Positions 16,397-24,338 of a stretch of DNA of 64,000 bases are shown in pieces. Position 1 is the stretch's first letter; the number at the start of each line of letters is the position of its first letter. Source of the stretch: Bradyrhizobium sp. MOS002 (lineage in GTDB: Bacteria; Pseudomonadota; Alphaproteobacteria; Rhizobiales; Xanthobacteraceae); contig NZ_PYFX01000002.1 of the NCBI RefSeq assembly GCF_003020115.1, positions 806,001 through 870,000 on the forward strand, given 5' to 3'. Both the position numbers and the translations under genes were made by a program. The notes beneath the pieces were generated by a model that saw only the letters and a list, made by a program, of their open reading frames with translations, did no database searches and was not told the DNA's origin.

Positions 16397-18303
16397 GATC
16401 GAGTGTGTTCTTGGCTGTATGGCAGTGTCAGGCGGAATGTTGCTCCCGCGCCCGGGGTGCTCTCGGCCGACAACTGGCCGCCGTGAGCTTCCACCGTCGT
16501 TCGGCAGATCGCAAGTCCCATGCCCATTCCACCGCGCTTCGTCGTGAAGAACGGATCAAACAGGTGCGGCATATCGTCGGGCCGGATGCCGGGACCGCTG
16601 TCCTGAACCGTGATGGCGAGTCTCTCGGCGTCGATGGCGCTGGCGCGCAGCATGACGGTACGGGAACCGCGCTGGTCGGACATGGCCTGGCCGGCATTGA
16701 CCAGCAGGTTGACCAGCACCTGCTGAAGCTGGATGCGGTCGCCGCGAATTGGCCTCAGGCCGGGCTTCGTCTCGACAGTCAGGACGACGTCGTCGTTCGC
16801 GAGCTCCCGCGCGACCAGAAGGGCCGCTTCCTGGATGATCTCGGCGATATCGAGGCTGTCCTGCTGGGCAGGCGCCTTCTTCAGGAAGGTGCGGATGCGA
16901 GCCACGACCTCGCCGGCACGGCGGCCTTGTGCGACGACATGAACGATCGTGGCCGCGACCTCCTTCAGATCGGGCACGTCGCGCCGCAGCCATCGCAAGC
17001 CGGCCTCGCCGCTGGTGACGATCGCCGCCAGCGGCTGATTGACCTCGTGGGCGATGGAGGCGCTGAGCTCGCCGAGGGTGGCGACGCGCGCGGCATGGGC
17101 GAGTTCCGCCTGCGCCGCGAGCAACGCATCCTGCGCCTGCCTGCGCTCGGTGATGTCGACGACGAAGGCGAGCACGTTGCGGTCGCCGTCAGGCCCGGAG
17201 GGGAAGGTGATCGTGAACAGCACGGGAACTTTGCGTCCGTCGAGCCTGACGAGCTCGGTTTCGCCTTCGTAGAATGGCTCGCCTTCCGCGAACGCAATCA
17301 ATGCGCCGAGGAAACTGCGGTCGTTCTCGCCGAGAAGCAGGTCCACATTCTCGATAAAGGTCGAGGCATCGTTTGCTCCCGCCATCTTTTGCAGTGCCGG
17401 ATTGACGTCGGTGATTGCAGCGAGTCGGCGGGCATGCCGGACGAAATCGGGATATCGCGCCAGATGGTCGCGCAGGCTTGCTCCCGCGGCATCCAGCGAT
17501 TGCAGTGCGGTTCGGAGTTCGCTCCAATCCTCTTCGACGACGCCGATCCGGCTTGCGTCGAACATCCGGCGGTATCGCTGTTCACTTCGCACCAGCGCGC
17601 TGTGTGCGGCGACGCGGTCGGTGACGTCGGTGTGCGTTTCAAGGACCCCGACGGGCTTGCCAAGACGGTCGTGCTGCAGAGCCCATCGGGCATCGACGGT
17701 AAGCGCCGCGCCGTCTTTCGTTCGTTGCTGCACGCGGCCTTCCCATCGACCGGTGCCCACCAGGTTCGCTTCGATGACCTCGCGCCGGTCGGGATATCTG
17801 GTTTGCAGAAGCGCGTCGGCGAGCTGCCCGACCACCTCTTCGGCAGACCATCCGTAGACCTGCTCGGCCGTCTTGTTCCAGAAAGTGATCACGCCGCCGC
17901 GATCCCTGACGAAGATCATGTCGTGCGAAAGGTTGAGCAGGCGGGCTTGCGCCGCGAGACGCTTCGTCGCCGCGTGATTTTGCAGCGCCAGCAAGGTCGT
18001 GATCCCGATTGCCGCGAGGCTCACCAGCACACGAAGGGCGGGTGAGGCGATGGTCCGCAGATCGTGTGACACGAGATAGGCGGTGACCGTCAGGGCGATG
18101 CAGCCGGCTGCGGCGACGATGGTATCGTCGCGCCGGTTGGTCTTTGCCGCGAGCAGGATCGCCACGATATAGAGAACCGCCACGGCACCCTCGAGCGGTG
18201 TCAGGACGTCAACAAGGAAAACCGCAAAGGCGAGGACGGCGGACAAGGACCGCAAGCCGGTGCGGCTCATGGATGAGCCCGTAGTCAGATCATGACGCGT
18301 CAT
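16393..18303 (-). CDS. membrane-anchored PAS histidine kinase
   Basis: The product is 636 residues. The N-terminal part (about 18-105) has several hydrophobic helices with no large periplasmic loop. PAS domains follow: one around 125-240 (MIFVRDRGGVITFWNKTAEQVYGWS) and one around 250-385. A HisKA domain has the phosphorylated His at about 419 (AHEVNQPLAA), followed by an HATPase with N, G1 (DSGPGIRP) and G2 (GGMGMGLAIC) boxes. The H-box with NQPL resembles FixL and DctB kinases. PAS domains suggest sensing of a small molecule or redox state, but no haem ligand can be assigned with confidence. It is co-transcribed with the FixJ-type regulator. Confidence 0.92.
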   Translation of the reverse strand: MTRHDLTTGSSMSRTGLRSLSAVLAFAVFLVDVLTPLEGAVAVLYIVAILLAAKTNRRDDTIVAAAGCIALTVTAYLVSHDLRTIASPALRVLVSLAAIGITTLLALQNHAATKRLAAQARLLNLSHDMIFVRDRGGVITFWNKTAEQVYGWSAEEVVGQLADALLQTRYPDRREVIEANLVGTGRWEGRVQQRTKDGAALTVDARWALQHDRLGKPVGVLETHTDVTDRVAAHSALVRSEQRYRRMFDASRIGVVEEDWSELRTALQSLDAAGASLRDHLARYPDFVRHARRLAAITDVNPALQKMAGANDASTFIENVDLLLGENDRSFLGALIAFAEGEPFYEGETELVRLDGRKVPVLFTITFPSGPDGDRNVLAFVVDITERRQAQDALLAAQAELAHAARVATLGELSASIAHEVNQPLAAIVTSGEAGLRWLRRDVPDLKEVAATIVHVVAQGRRAGEVVARIRTFLKKAPAQQDSLDIAEIIQEAALLVARELANDDVVLTVETKPGLRPIRGDRIQLQQVLVNLLVNAGQAMSDQRGSRTVMLRASAIDAERLAITVQDSGPGIRPDDMPHLFDPFFTTKRGGMGMGLAICRTTVEAHGGQLSAESTPGAGATFRLTLPYSQEHTRS

Positions 18304-18608
18304 CGTCGCTTGCAGTCGTTCTTTTCACATCGGGTATCAGCTGCGTTGATGCCGCGATTTGATCGCGTTCACAACATCCACCCGCGCAATTTTCGTGCTG
18401 TCGTGGAAGACCTGTCGCGCCGCTCGATGCGGTGAAGGCACCGGCGAGCGGCATTCCGGAAGAACCAGGGAGTTCGCGTGGTCCCGCCGGTGGTTGGTGC
18501 GCGGAAAGCGCGTCAACTTACCGCAGGCATCGCGCCGCAAGTTCTGTCCGCAGCCGCGCTGCCGGTGAGGCGTTGCACCGGTTCGCTCGCCCGACGAACA
18601 GGTCGTGA

Positions 18609-18624
18609 TCATACCTAGGTATGA
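18609..18624. promoter_or_regulatory. perfect 16-bp palindrome TCATACCTAGGTATGA
   Basis: This palindrome is perfectly symmetric with no spacer. It lies in the 457-base region between the histidine kinase operon (minus) and the AraC gene (plus), 137 bases before the latter's ATG. The inner TACC/GGTA halves are of a kind bound by some LuxR/NarL-fold regulators, so the FixJ-type protein encoded at 15725-16396 is one candidate. The assignment is a guess. Confidence 0.5.
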
Positions 18625-18760
18625 CGCGGTCAACCCGAGAACCTATAGACGCACCCGCGGGTAGAATGGATCGCGCACACCGCCGAATTACTCTGTCCCC
18701 ATGGCATTCGGGCAAGGCAGTCAGCCAGGCCGGATCGAAACGGGACAAGGAGATTCGACG

Positions 18761-19612
18761 ATGTCGCTGCAGATGTCACGCTCACAGGCGATCAAGGATC
18801 ATGACGTTCGCGCGATCGATATCTCGGCAATCGATCGCGATCGGCTCGGGCTATCGAAACTCCCCGGCCGGTTCGACGAAGGTGGAACGATGCTGTCTTT
18901 CGTCCATCTGGACATGGCCCTGGCGGTCGAGCATGCGGCGGACGCCGAACGTTCTGTCGCTCGTGGACCTGGCTTCAGGCTCTCCGCAAAACTCCTTGCA
19001 GCGCCGCCCGCCGAGAGCGAACGGGCGTTCGCAGGAGGAGAATTCACCGATCCGGTGATGCGGCGCCTGTCCGATGCGCTCGCGGCGACCGAAGCCACGC
19101 CCGATGCCCATTCCGCCATCATGGCCGACGCTCTGCGGCTTGCGATCCTCACCCGGACGTTTAGTCGGCAGGCTCCCAGCGCACGGGCGGAGCTCGATCA
19201 GGCCGACGCCATTCGCGAGGAGGACGCTGGACGGTCCGTAAGGTCGCTGCAGAATTGGCGTCTCAGGCGCGTCCTGCAATATGTCGACAAGAATCTGACT
19301 GCAAAGATAACGCTTCAGGACATGGCTGCCGTCGCCGGCCTGAGCAGGATGCATTTCGCCGGGCAGTTCCGTGCGGCCGTCGGCGTGCGGCCTCATGAAT
19401 ATCTGCTGAGGCGCCGCATCCAGCGCGCCCAGGAGCTCCTCAAGCAGGCCGAAATTACGCTCGTGGATGTCGCCCTGACCGTGGGCTTCCAGACCCAGGC
19501 GCATTTCACCACGGTGTTCAAGCGCTTTGTCGGCGATACGCCGTATCAATGGCGAAGCGCTTATCTCGCGCAATTCATGCCGCTGCCGTGCGCAAAGGCA
19601 GGCCCGTCATGA
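18761..19612 (+). CDS. AraC-family transcriptional regulator
   Basis: I chose the ATG at 18761 (MSLQMSRSQAIKDHD), preceded by ACAAGGAGA. The in-frame start at 18701 adds 20 residues with no ribosome binding site. The product is about 283 residues. The N-terminal part has no recognisable domain. The C-terminal 100 residues hold two helix-turn-helix units (KITLQDMAAVAGLSRMHF and VDVALTVGFQTQAHF). It shares much of this domain with the AraC protein at 10384-11400. Its stop overlaps the start of a small gene. The target is unknown. Confidence 0.88.
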   Translation: MSLQMSRSQAIKDHDVRAIDISAIDRDRLGLSKLPGRFDEGGTMLSFVHLDMALAVEHAADAERSVARGPGFRLSAKLLAAPPAESERAFAGGEFTDPVMRRLSDALAATEATPDAHSAIMADALRLAILTRTFSRQAPSARAELDQADAIREEDAGRSVRSLQNWRLRRVLQYVDKNLTAKITLQDMAAVAGLSRMHFAGQFRAAVGVRPHEYLLRRRIQRAQELLKQAEITLVDVALTVGFQTQAHFTTVFKRFVGDTPYQWRSAYLAQFMPLPCAKAGPS

Positions 19613-19818
19613 TCAACATTGGCATTCAGGCGCTGCTGCTGTCGCAAGCCAGTCTTCATTTGACGCTGACGCATCATGAATTGATGGAGATGATCGAAGT
19701 TCTCCGCGCTCTCGGCAATTCGTACCGCCTCGCTGCGTCAGAGCCTGGAAGCACCTTTCTCTATGGACGCCTCGCCTTCAATTTTTGTCGAGGCGCTGTG
19801 ATGTGGGCCGCGCGGTAG
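19609..19818 (+). CDS. small protein coupled to the AraC gene, unknown function
   Basis: The ATG at 19609 overlaps the AraC stop (ATGA), giving 69 residues beginning MINIGIQALLLSQASLHLTL. I recognise no family. It has a hydrophobic N-terminus, a helical middle (HELMEMIEVLRALGNSYRLA) and a basic C-terminus. The four-base overlap argues for translation. It is as short as chance frames nearby, so this call is tentative. Confidence 0.45.
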   Translation: MINIGIQALLLSQASLHLTLTHHELMEMIEVLRALGNSYRLAASEPGSTFLYGRLAFNFCRGAVMWAAR

Positions 19819-20925
19819 GCGGCACTTCGGTGGCACCCGGGCGTCGGGTATCTGCGACAGCGACTGTTTGCTGTGCGTGTCCAATACCATTCAGCGCCTG
19901 CAGACCATTGGGCTCCCGCGAATGCCCTTGGCGGCCGCCCAACGTCACTGCGGTGTGCCCCGCGGCCCGGCTTGGCCGCTGGCGCGCTGATCGGGATCAG
20001 CACGTCGGTGGCGAGATCGATCCGCTGGAAGCGGTCCGGGTCGATCCGGATGTGATGTATGCTTTAGTCTGGTGACGCAGCCGAATTCCGGTGATGGTGT
20101 ACCAACCTCTTGAGCGACCAACTCCGAGGCTTCGACGCATGGGAGGACTACCCGTCGGGCAAAACACCGTCATCCCGTCAACCCCTCCTTGCAAAAATAT
20201 TCCACTTTGCCGAAATTCGGTTTTGGCGTATGTGTCGCCTATCCCGGCTCATTCTTGAGGGGCGATCTTGTGGTCGTCACGTTCGCGAGCCGGGCTTGCG
20301 GTGGACGCGGCAGCGTTCGGGTACGAGAGGTGTGGGCGGGGCGGATTGCTCTCCGTGAGCCCAAGGCTTCGTGCCGACGAGCGGCGCTGCTAGGCTTCGT
20401 CTCGTCATCAGGTCGGCGGCAACGTGCACAATGTCGTCGAAACCGGTGGCGAAATGGCGGGCCGTGCGTACGGCAAAACCGTGTGGTCCTGGCCGTCGTT
20501 GCTACGGTCAAGCTCTTGCGGATGCGGCATCTGCGTCAACCGGCGCGGTGTCGGCGACTCCTGTGAGAGTGAGGGAGGCCAGCAGGAACTCGGCTCCCGG
20601 GAGAGCACGGCATAAGCCGTCCAACCATCGCGCAGGGAAGGCCGAGTGATTGGCTACACCTGTATGCTGCTGTGCGGTTTTTCTGCGTGTGCTTTTCGCG
20701 CAGCGGACCGCGGGTGCCAGCTGGCACCCGGCCTTCCCTGCGCCCTCTTGGACAAGAGGGTGGAGCGACGAAGCAAAGCTCGGGCGAAACGCGCCGCGAG
20801 GACGAGAGGTCATGTCCGCTGTCGGAAAGGTCTCTCTATCATGTCGCGGCATGCAACCGAAGCTTATCCCTGTCGAAGGCCGGATCTGCCGAAGCAGGCC
20901 TCGATGCGATTTGGAGCGAGTGACC
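19819..20925. other. 1.1 kb without a supportable gene
   Basis: Many short overlapping frames are open here on both strands, but none has a recognisable domain, a good start or a sensible composition. The first third (to about 20100) shows nothing I can identify. The rest, from about 20170, looks like degenerate copies of dispersed intergenic repeats (see the repeat entry). Confidence 0.6.
20170..20860. repeat. degenerate dispersed intergenic repeat of Bradyrhizobium type
   Basis: Several translated fragments (for example GASWHPAFPAP, LALTGVADTAPVDADA-like and GLRWTRQR) match phrases I remember from spurious short proteins annotated again and again in Bradyrhizobium genomes, which arise from a repeated non-coding sequence. 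Nucleotide landmarks are GTGCCAGCTGGCACCCG (about 20717-20733, containing a 14-bp palindrome) and GTGGACGCGGCAGCG (about 20300). Recognition is from memory and not from a search. The boundaries are approximate. Confidence 0.45.
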
Positions 20926-21480
20926 TCACGCGGCGCGGCGGCGAGTCGTTGCCTTCGTCTTGGCCTTTGTCCTGGCCTTTGCCTCTGTTTTTGCCTTCGG
21001 CTTCTCCGGCGCCGCCGATGCCGGGGTGCGCCGAGCCCCGGGGCCGGGGTGGGTATGAACCTCCTTGGCCAAAAGCGGCTCGCCGCATTCGGAGCACACC
21101 ATGACCGGATCGAAGTCCTTGCCGCATTTGCGGTGTTGATGCAGCAAAGGTCGCCCGCGTATGTCGACCATATGAGTGTCGCCCCAATGCACGATCGCCA
21201 TCATGATCGGATAGAGATCGAGCCCCTTCTGGGTGAGGATGTATTCGTGCCGCTTGGGCGAGTCCTGATAGGGGATACGACGCAACACGCCCTGCCGGAC
21301 CAGCTTCTTCAGCCGTTCGGCGAGCAGGTGGCGCGTGATTCCGAGCGAAGACTGAAACCCCTCGAAACGGCGCGTGCGCAGGAAGCATTCACGCAGGATC
21401 AGAAGGGTCCAGCGGTCGCCGATCACGCCGATGGTTCGCGCCATCGAACACGGCTCGTCCTCCAGCTCACCCCATTTCAT
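20926..21480 (-). CDS. HxlR-family transcriptional regulator with basic tail
   Basis: I chose the ATG at 21480 (MKWGELEDEPCSMART), which matches the usual HxlR start. The frame remains open upstream to 21576. The product is about 184 residues. Residues 10-110 form the winged helix (VIGDRWTLLILRECFLRTRRFEGF, then GITRHLLAERLKKLV). The Cys in DEPCS is the conserved redox-type cysteine found in many members. A short segment with Cys residues (QHRKCGKDFDPVMVCSECGEP) could bind a metal. The last 40 residues are Lys/Ala/Thr-rich and probably disordered. It is divergent from the SDR gene, with a perfect palindrome between them. Confidence 0.88.
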   Translation of the reverse strand: MKWGELEDEPCSMARTIGVIGDRWTLLILRECFLRTRRFEGFQSSLGITRHLLAERLKKLVRQGVLRRIPYQDSPKRHEYILTQKGLDLYPIMMAIVHWGDTHMVDIRGRPLLHQHRKCGKDFDPVMVCSECGEPLLAKEVHTHPGPGARRTPASAAPEKPKAKTEAKARTKAKTKATTRRRAA

Positions 21481-21619
21481 TCCGGATCTCCACTCCGCCC
21501 CGGGCTTCCGCGCGAACATCGTCCAGGAAGCCTTTGGTTCGGATATCATTCTAAATCGGTACTGACTGCGAGACAATGTGTTTCCGAGGTCACATGAAGC
21601 GCAAAATGCACTTGAATTG

Positions 21620-21640
21620 ACAGTTCGTTTTTAGAACTGT
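21620..21640. promoter_or_regulatory. operator-like palindrome ACAGTTC-N7-GAACTGT
   Basis: Perfect 7-bp arms (21620-21626 and 21634-21640) separated by an A/T-rich 7-base spacer lie between the divergent HxlR regulator gene and the SDR gene. The size and position fit an operator for the HxlR protein repressing the SDR gene and possibly itself. Confidence 0.6.
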
Positions 21641-21705
21641 ATGAATGATCCACGGCCTGAAGTTTGGCCGGACGACCGGATCCAGGCCTGACCGGGAGAA
21701 GACCC

Positions 21706-22443
21706 TTGCAAAAGAGAAACGCGACCGTGGCCGTGATCGGCGCCGGTGATTTTATCGGCAGCGAGATTGCAAAGAAGTTCGCCTCCGAGGGCTTTACGGT
21801 GTTCGCGGGACGCCGCGACGGTGCCAAGCTCGAACCGCTCGTCAAGGAGATCGAGCAGGCCGGCGGCGACATTCACGCCCGCGCGCTCGATGCGCGCAAG
21901 GAAGACCAGATCATCTCGTTTCTCGGCGATGCCGACAAGCACGCGCCGCTCGAGGTTTGCATCTTCAACGTCGGCGCCAACGTCAACTTTCCCCTTCTCG
22001 ACACGACCGAACGGGTGTTTCGCAAGGTCTGGGAAATGGCTTGCTATTCCGGCTTCCTCGCCGGCCGCGAGGCCGCGCGCCTGATGCTGCCCCGTGGCCA
22101 GGGCAACATCTTCTTCACCGGTGCGACGGCGAGCTTGCGCGGCGGAAGCGGCTATGCGGCCTTCGCCAGCGCCAAGTTCGGCCTGCGGGCGGTCGCGCAA
22201 GCCGCGGCGCGCGAATTGGGCCCGAAGAACATTCACGTGGCGCATCTGATCATCGATTCCGGCGTCGACACGGAATGGGTCCGGCAACGGCGGATCGAGG
22301 CGCTCGGTCCGAACGCGCTGGATAATCCCGACCTGCTGATGCCGCCGTCGTCGGTCGCCGAATCCTACTGGATGCTCTATCAGCAGCCCAAGAGCGCCTG
22401 GACCTTCGAGCTGGAGATTCGTCCCTTCGGGGAGAAATGGTAG
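21706..22443 (+). CDS. SDR-family oxidoreductase with altered active site
   Basis: I chose the TTG at 21706, which follows GGGAGAAG at a good distance and gives a start of the form (M)QKRNATVAVIGAGDFIG. An ATG 42 bases upstream is possible. The product is about 245 residues with a Rossmann fold. The cofactor loop is GAGDFIG and AGRR follows the second strand. The catalytic region reads YAAFASAKFG, so the residue four before the Lys is Phe where classical SDRs have Tyr. This variant recurs in a subgroup of SDR-like proteins as I remember them, but it means classical dehydrogenase activity should not be assumed. Control by the divergent HxlR regulator is likely. Confidence 0.85.
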   Translation: MQKRNATVAVIGAGDFIGSEIAKKFASEGFTVFAGRRDGAKLEPLVKEIEQAGGDIHARALDARKEDQIISFLGDADKHAPLEVCIFNVGANVNFPLLDTTERVFRKVWEMACYSGFLAGREAARLMLPRGQGNIFFTGATASLRGGSGYAAFASAKFGLRAVAQAAARELGPKNIHVAHLIIDSGVDTEWVRQRRIEALGPNALDNPDLLMPPSSVAESYWMLYQQPKSAWTFELEIRPFGEKW

Positions 22444-22491
22444 CGGAGCCGGTTCACGATGGCCCGTGCAAGGGTGCAGAATGAAAAGGGT

Positions 22492-23391
22492 TCAGGATGC
22501 ATTGCCGAAGCGGTGTTCTGGAAGCCCCTGTGCGATGCCATCAATGGCCAGAACATGACCCGCCTGGGGTTCGCGGCTCAGTTGCTCGCGATCCAGAAAC
22601 TTTCTGGTCGTCGTCACGAACAAGGTCTTCAGATCGGTTCCGCCGAAGCACACGCAGGTCGGATTGGTCGCCGGCACCGGAATGACGGTGTCGATCCGGC
22701 CGTCCGGCCGATAGCGCACGACCCGGCCGCCGGAGAAGAATGCGGTCCACAATCCGCCGGCGACGTCGATACACGCGCCGTCGGGCCTCTCCCCGGAGGC
22801 GCTGTAATCCGCGAACAGCCGTCTGTTGCTGATGACGCCGTCATCGAGATCGAAGTCGAACTGCCAGGTGCGGTATCGCCTCGTATCGGTGAAATAGAGC
22901 GTGCGATTGTCGGGTGAGAACGCGATGCCATTCGTCACGATGACATCGCCGAACATGCGCGCCGTCCGGCCGTCCGCATCCACACGATACAGCGCTCCGT
23001 TCGGCCGATGCAACTGGTTGTCCATGGTGCCGATCCATAGCCGGCCCCGCGCGTCGACACGCCCGTCGTTAAGGCGGTTGTCGGGGCCGCTTTCGACCTC
23101 GCAGAGCTGACCTGGAGGACCATCATCGGACGCGCGGCGATAAAGTCCGAGATCCTGCGCGAGCAGGTGGGAGCCGTCCGCCGTCAGAGCCTGACTGCCG
23201 AGGAAGTTGCATGCGTAGGGAACAACCTGATGCGCGCCTGTCGCCGGATCGAACGATTGATGCAGCCGCCGGTCGATGTCGACCCACCACAGCTTGCGGG
23301 AGCGGTCGCACCACAACGGCGTCTCGCCGAGGATATCGCCCGCGGCGACCGCGGTCTCGACCCGATGCGCTCCGATCATTTCGGTTGTCAT
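22492..23391 (-). CDS. SMP-30/gluconolactonase-like lactonase
   Basis: The product is 299 residues with a six-bladed propeller fold (SMP-30/LRE family, PF08450). Landmarks are the early Glu in ILGETPLW (first metal ligand), RLNDGRVDARGRLWIGTM, the VTNGIAFSPDNRTLYFTDT blade and the ERPDGACIDVAGGLW blade. These supply the Asn and Asp metal ligands expected in the family. Such enzymes hydrolyse sugar-acid lactones. It lies 57 bases downstream of the GntR gene on the same strand and is probably in its operon. The pathway link is therefore to the divergent TRAP operon, whose substrate may pass through a lactone. Confidence 0.88.
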   Translation of the reverse strand: MTTEMIGAHRVETAVAAGDILGETPLWCDRSRKLWWVDIDRRLHQSFDPATGAHQVVPYACNFLGSQALTADGSHLLAQDLGLYRRASDDGPPGQLCEVESGPDNRLNDGRVDARGRLWIGTMDNQLHRPNGALYRVDADGRTARMFGDVIVTNGIAFSPDNRTLYFTDTRRYRTWQFDFDLDDGVISNRRLFADYSASGERPDGACIDVAGGLWTAFFSGGRVVRYRPDGRIDTVIPVPATNPTCVCFGGTDLKTLFVTTTRKFLDREQLSREPQAGHVLAIDGIAQGLPEHRFGNAS

Positions 23392-23448
23392 CCCGATATC
23401 CGATTCCAGCCACGGCGCTGTCGTCGCAAGACGTCAGGCGGTGGGCAA

Positions 23449-24108
23449 TTAATCCTCGTTCCAGGAGGCGAGGGCGTGCGCGACGCAACCGTTGATGTGC
23501 TCGGTGAGCACGGCTTTGGCGCTCTTGATGTCGCGCTTGAGGGCGCAGTCCAGCAGCGCCTTGTGCTGGTTGATCGTCTCCGCGCCCCGGTAGCGCAGCG
23601 CATAGCGGAAATATTTGTCGAACACGACCGCATGAGTCTGCATCAGTTCGCGCGAACCGCAACTCGAGATCAGCGCCTGGTGGAACTCGCCGTCGTAGCG
23701 TTTGCGCAGCTCGGGATCGTCGCCTTCGCTGAGCACAGTGCGTTCGGTCGCCGCCAGCTTGTGATGCGCCGACACCACGCGGCCTTCCCACTCCACGTCG
23801 CCGGCGCGGAACGACTCGGCCATCGCATGATGCTCCAGCAGGATGCGCAAGCCCGCGAGCTCACGCAGGTTCTGGATGGATATTGGCGCCACCTCGAAGC
23901 CGCGCTGGCCCTCGGCGACCACAAAACCCTCGGACGTCAGACGATTGAGGATCTCGCGCAGCGTGCTGACGCTGAGGCCGTAATCTTCCTTCATGGCATC
24001 GAGCTTGAGGCGTCCGGATGGCGTGAGCACTCCGAAAATGATGTCGGCCCGGATGCGCTGATAGCCGCTGTCGCCCGCCGACAGGGGCCGTTCCTCAAGT
24101 GACGTCAT
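23449..24108 (-). CDS. GntR-family (FCD) transcriptional regulator
   Basis: The ATG at 24108 (MTSLEERPLSAGDSG) gives about 219 residues. The winged helix covers about 15-75 (YQRIRADIIFGVLTP, LREILNRLTSEGFVV). An all-helical FCD ligand domain follows, with family-typical acid and His residues (DGEFHQALISSCGS, INQHKALLDCALKRD) that form a metal/carboxylate pocket in relatives. Regulators of this group respond to organic acids and usually repress adjacent transport and catabolic genes. It is divergent from the TRAP operon, with 230 bases between them, and is followed by the lactonase gene. Confidence 0.9.
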   Translation of the reverse strand: MTSLEERPLSAGDSGYQRIRADIIFGVLTPSGRLKLDAMKEDYGLSVSTLREILNRLTSEGFVVAEGQRGFEVAPISIQNLRELAGLRILLEHHAMAESFRAGDVEWEGRVVSAHHKLAATERTVLSEGDDPELRKRYDGEFHQALISSCGSRELMQTHAVVFDKYFRYALRYRGAETINQHKALLDCALKRDIKSAKAVLTEHINGCVAHALASWNED

Positions 24109-24212
24109 GCCTTCTGATCCCGCCTGTCCCGATCGGCCGGCCACTTCGGAGGTGGCCGAACCATCAGTGTTGCCAGCAATATAGCAGATTTCAAATGTCG
24201 GACGTACAGCAA

Positions 24213-24243
24213 ATCATCATATGAAACAGATATCATCATTTGA
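24213..24243. promoter_or_regulatory. repeated ATCATCAT(A/T)TGA boxes, candidate GntR operator
   Basis: Two near-identical 12-mers, ATCATCATATGA (24213-24224) and ATCATCATTTGA (24232-24243), are 19 bases apart. The first contains the palindrome TCATATGA. They lie between the divergent GntR gene and the TRAP operon, about 95 bases before the dctP start, in an A/T-rich stretch that probably includes the promoter. Confidence 0.5.
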
Positions 24244-24338
24244 CATGGAAATATATGTGTGATGTCTAAATAGGCTGAGGGCACGAAAAATGATGGCTTA
24301 AGCCGCCGTTCGCGCCCGTTCGAACAGGGAGGAAAACG

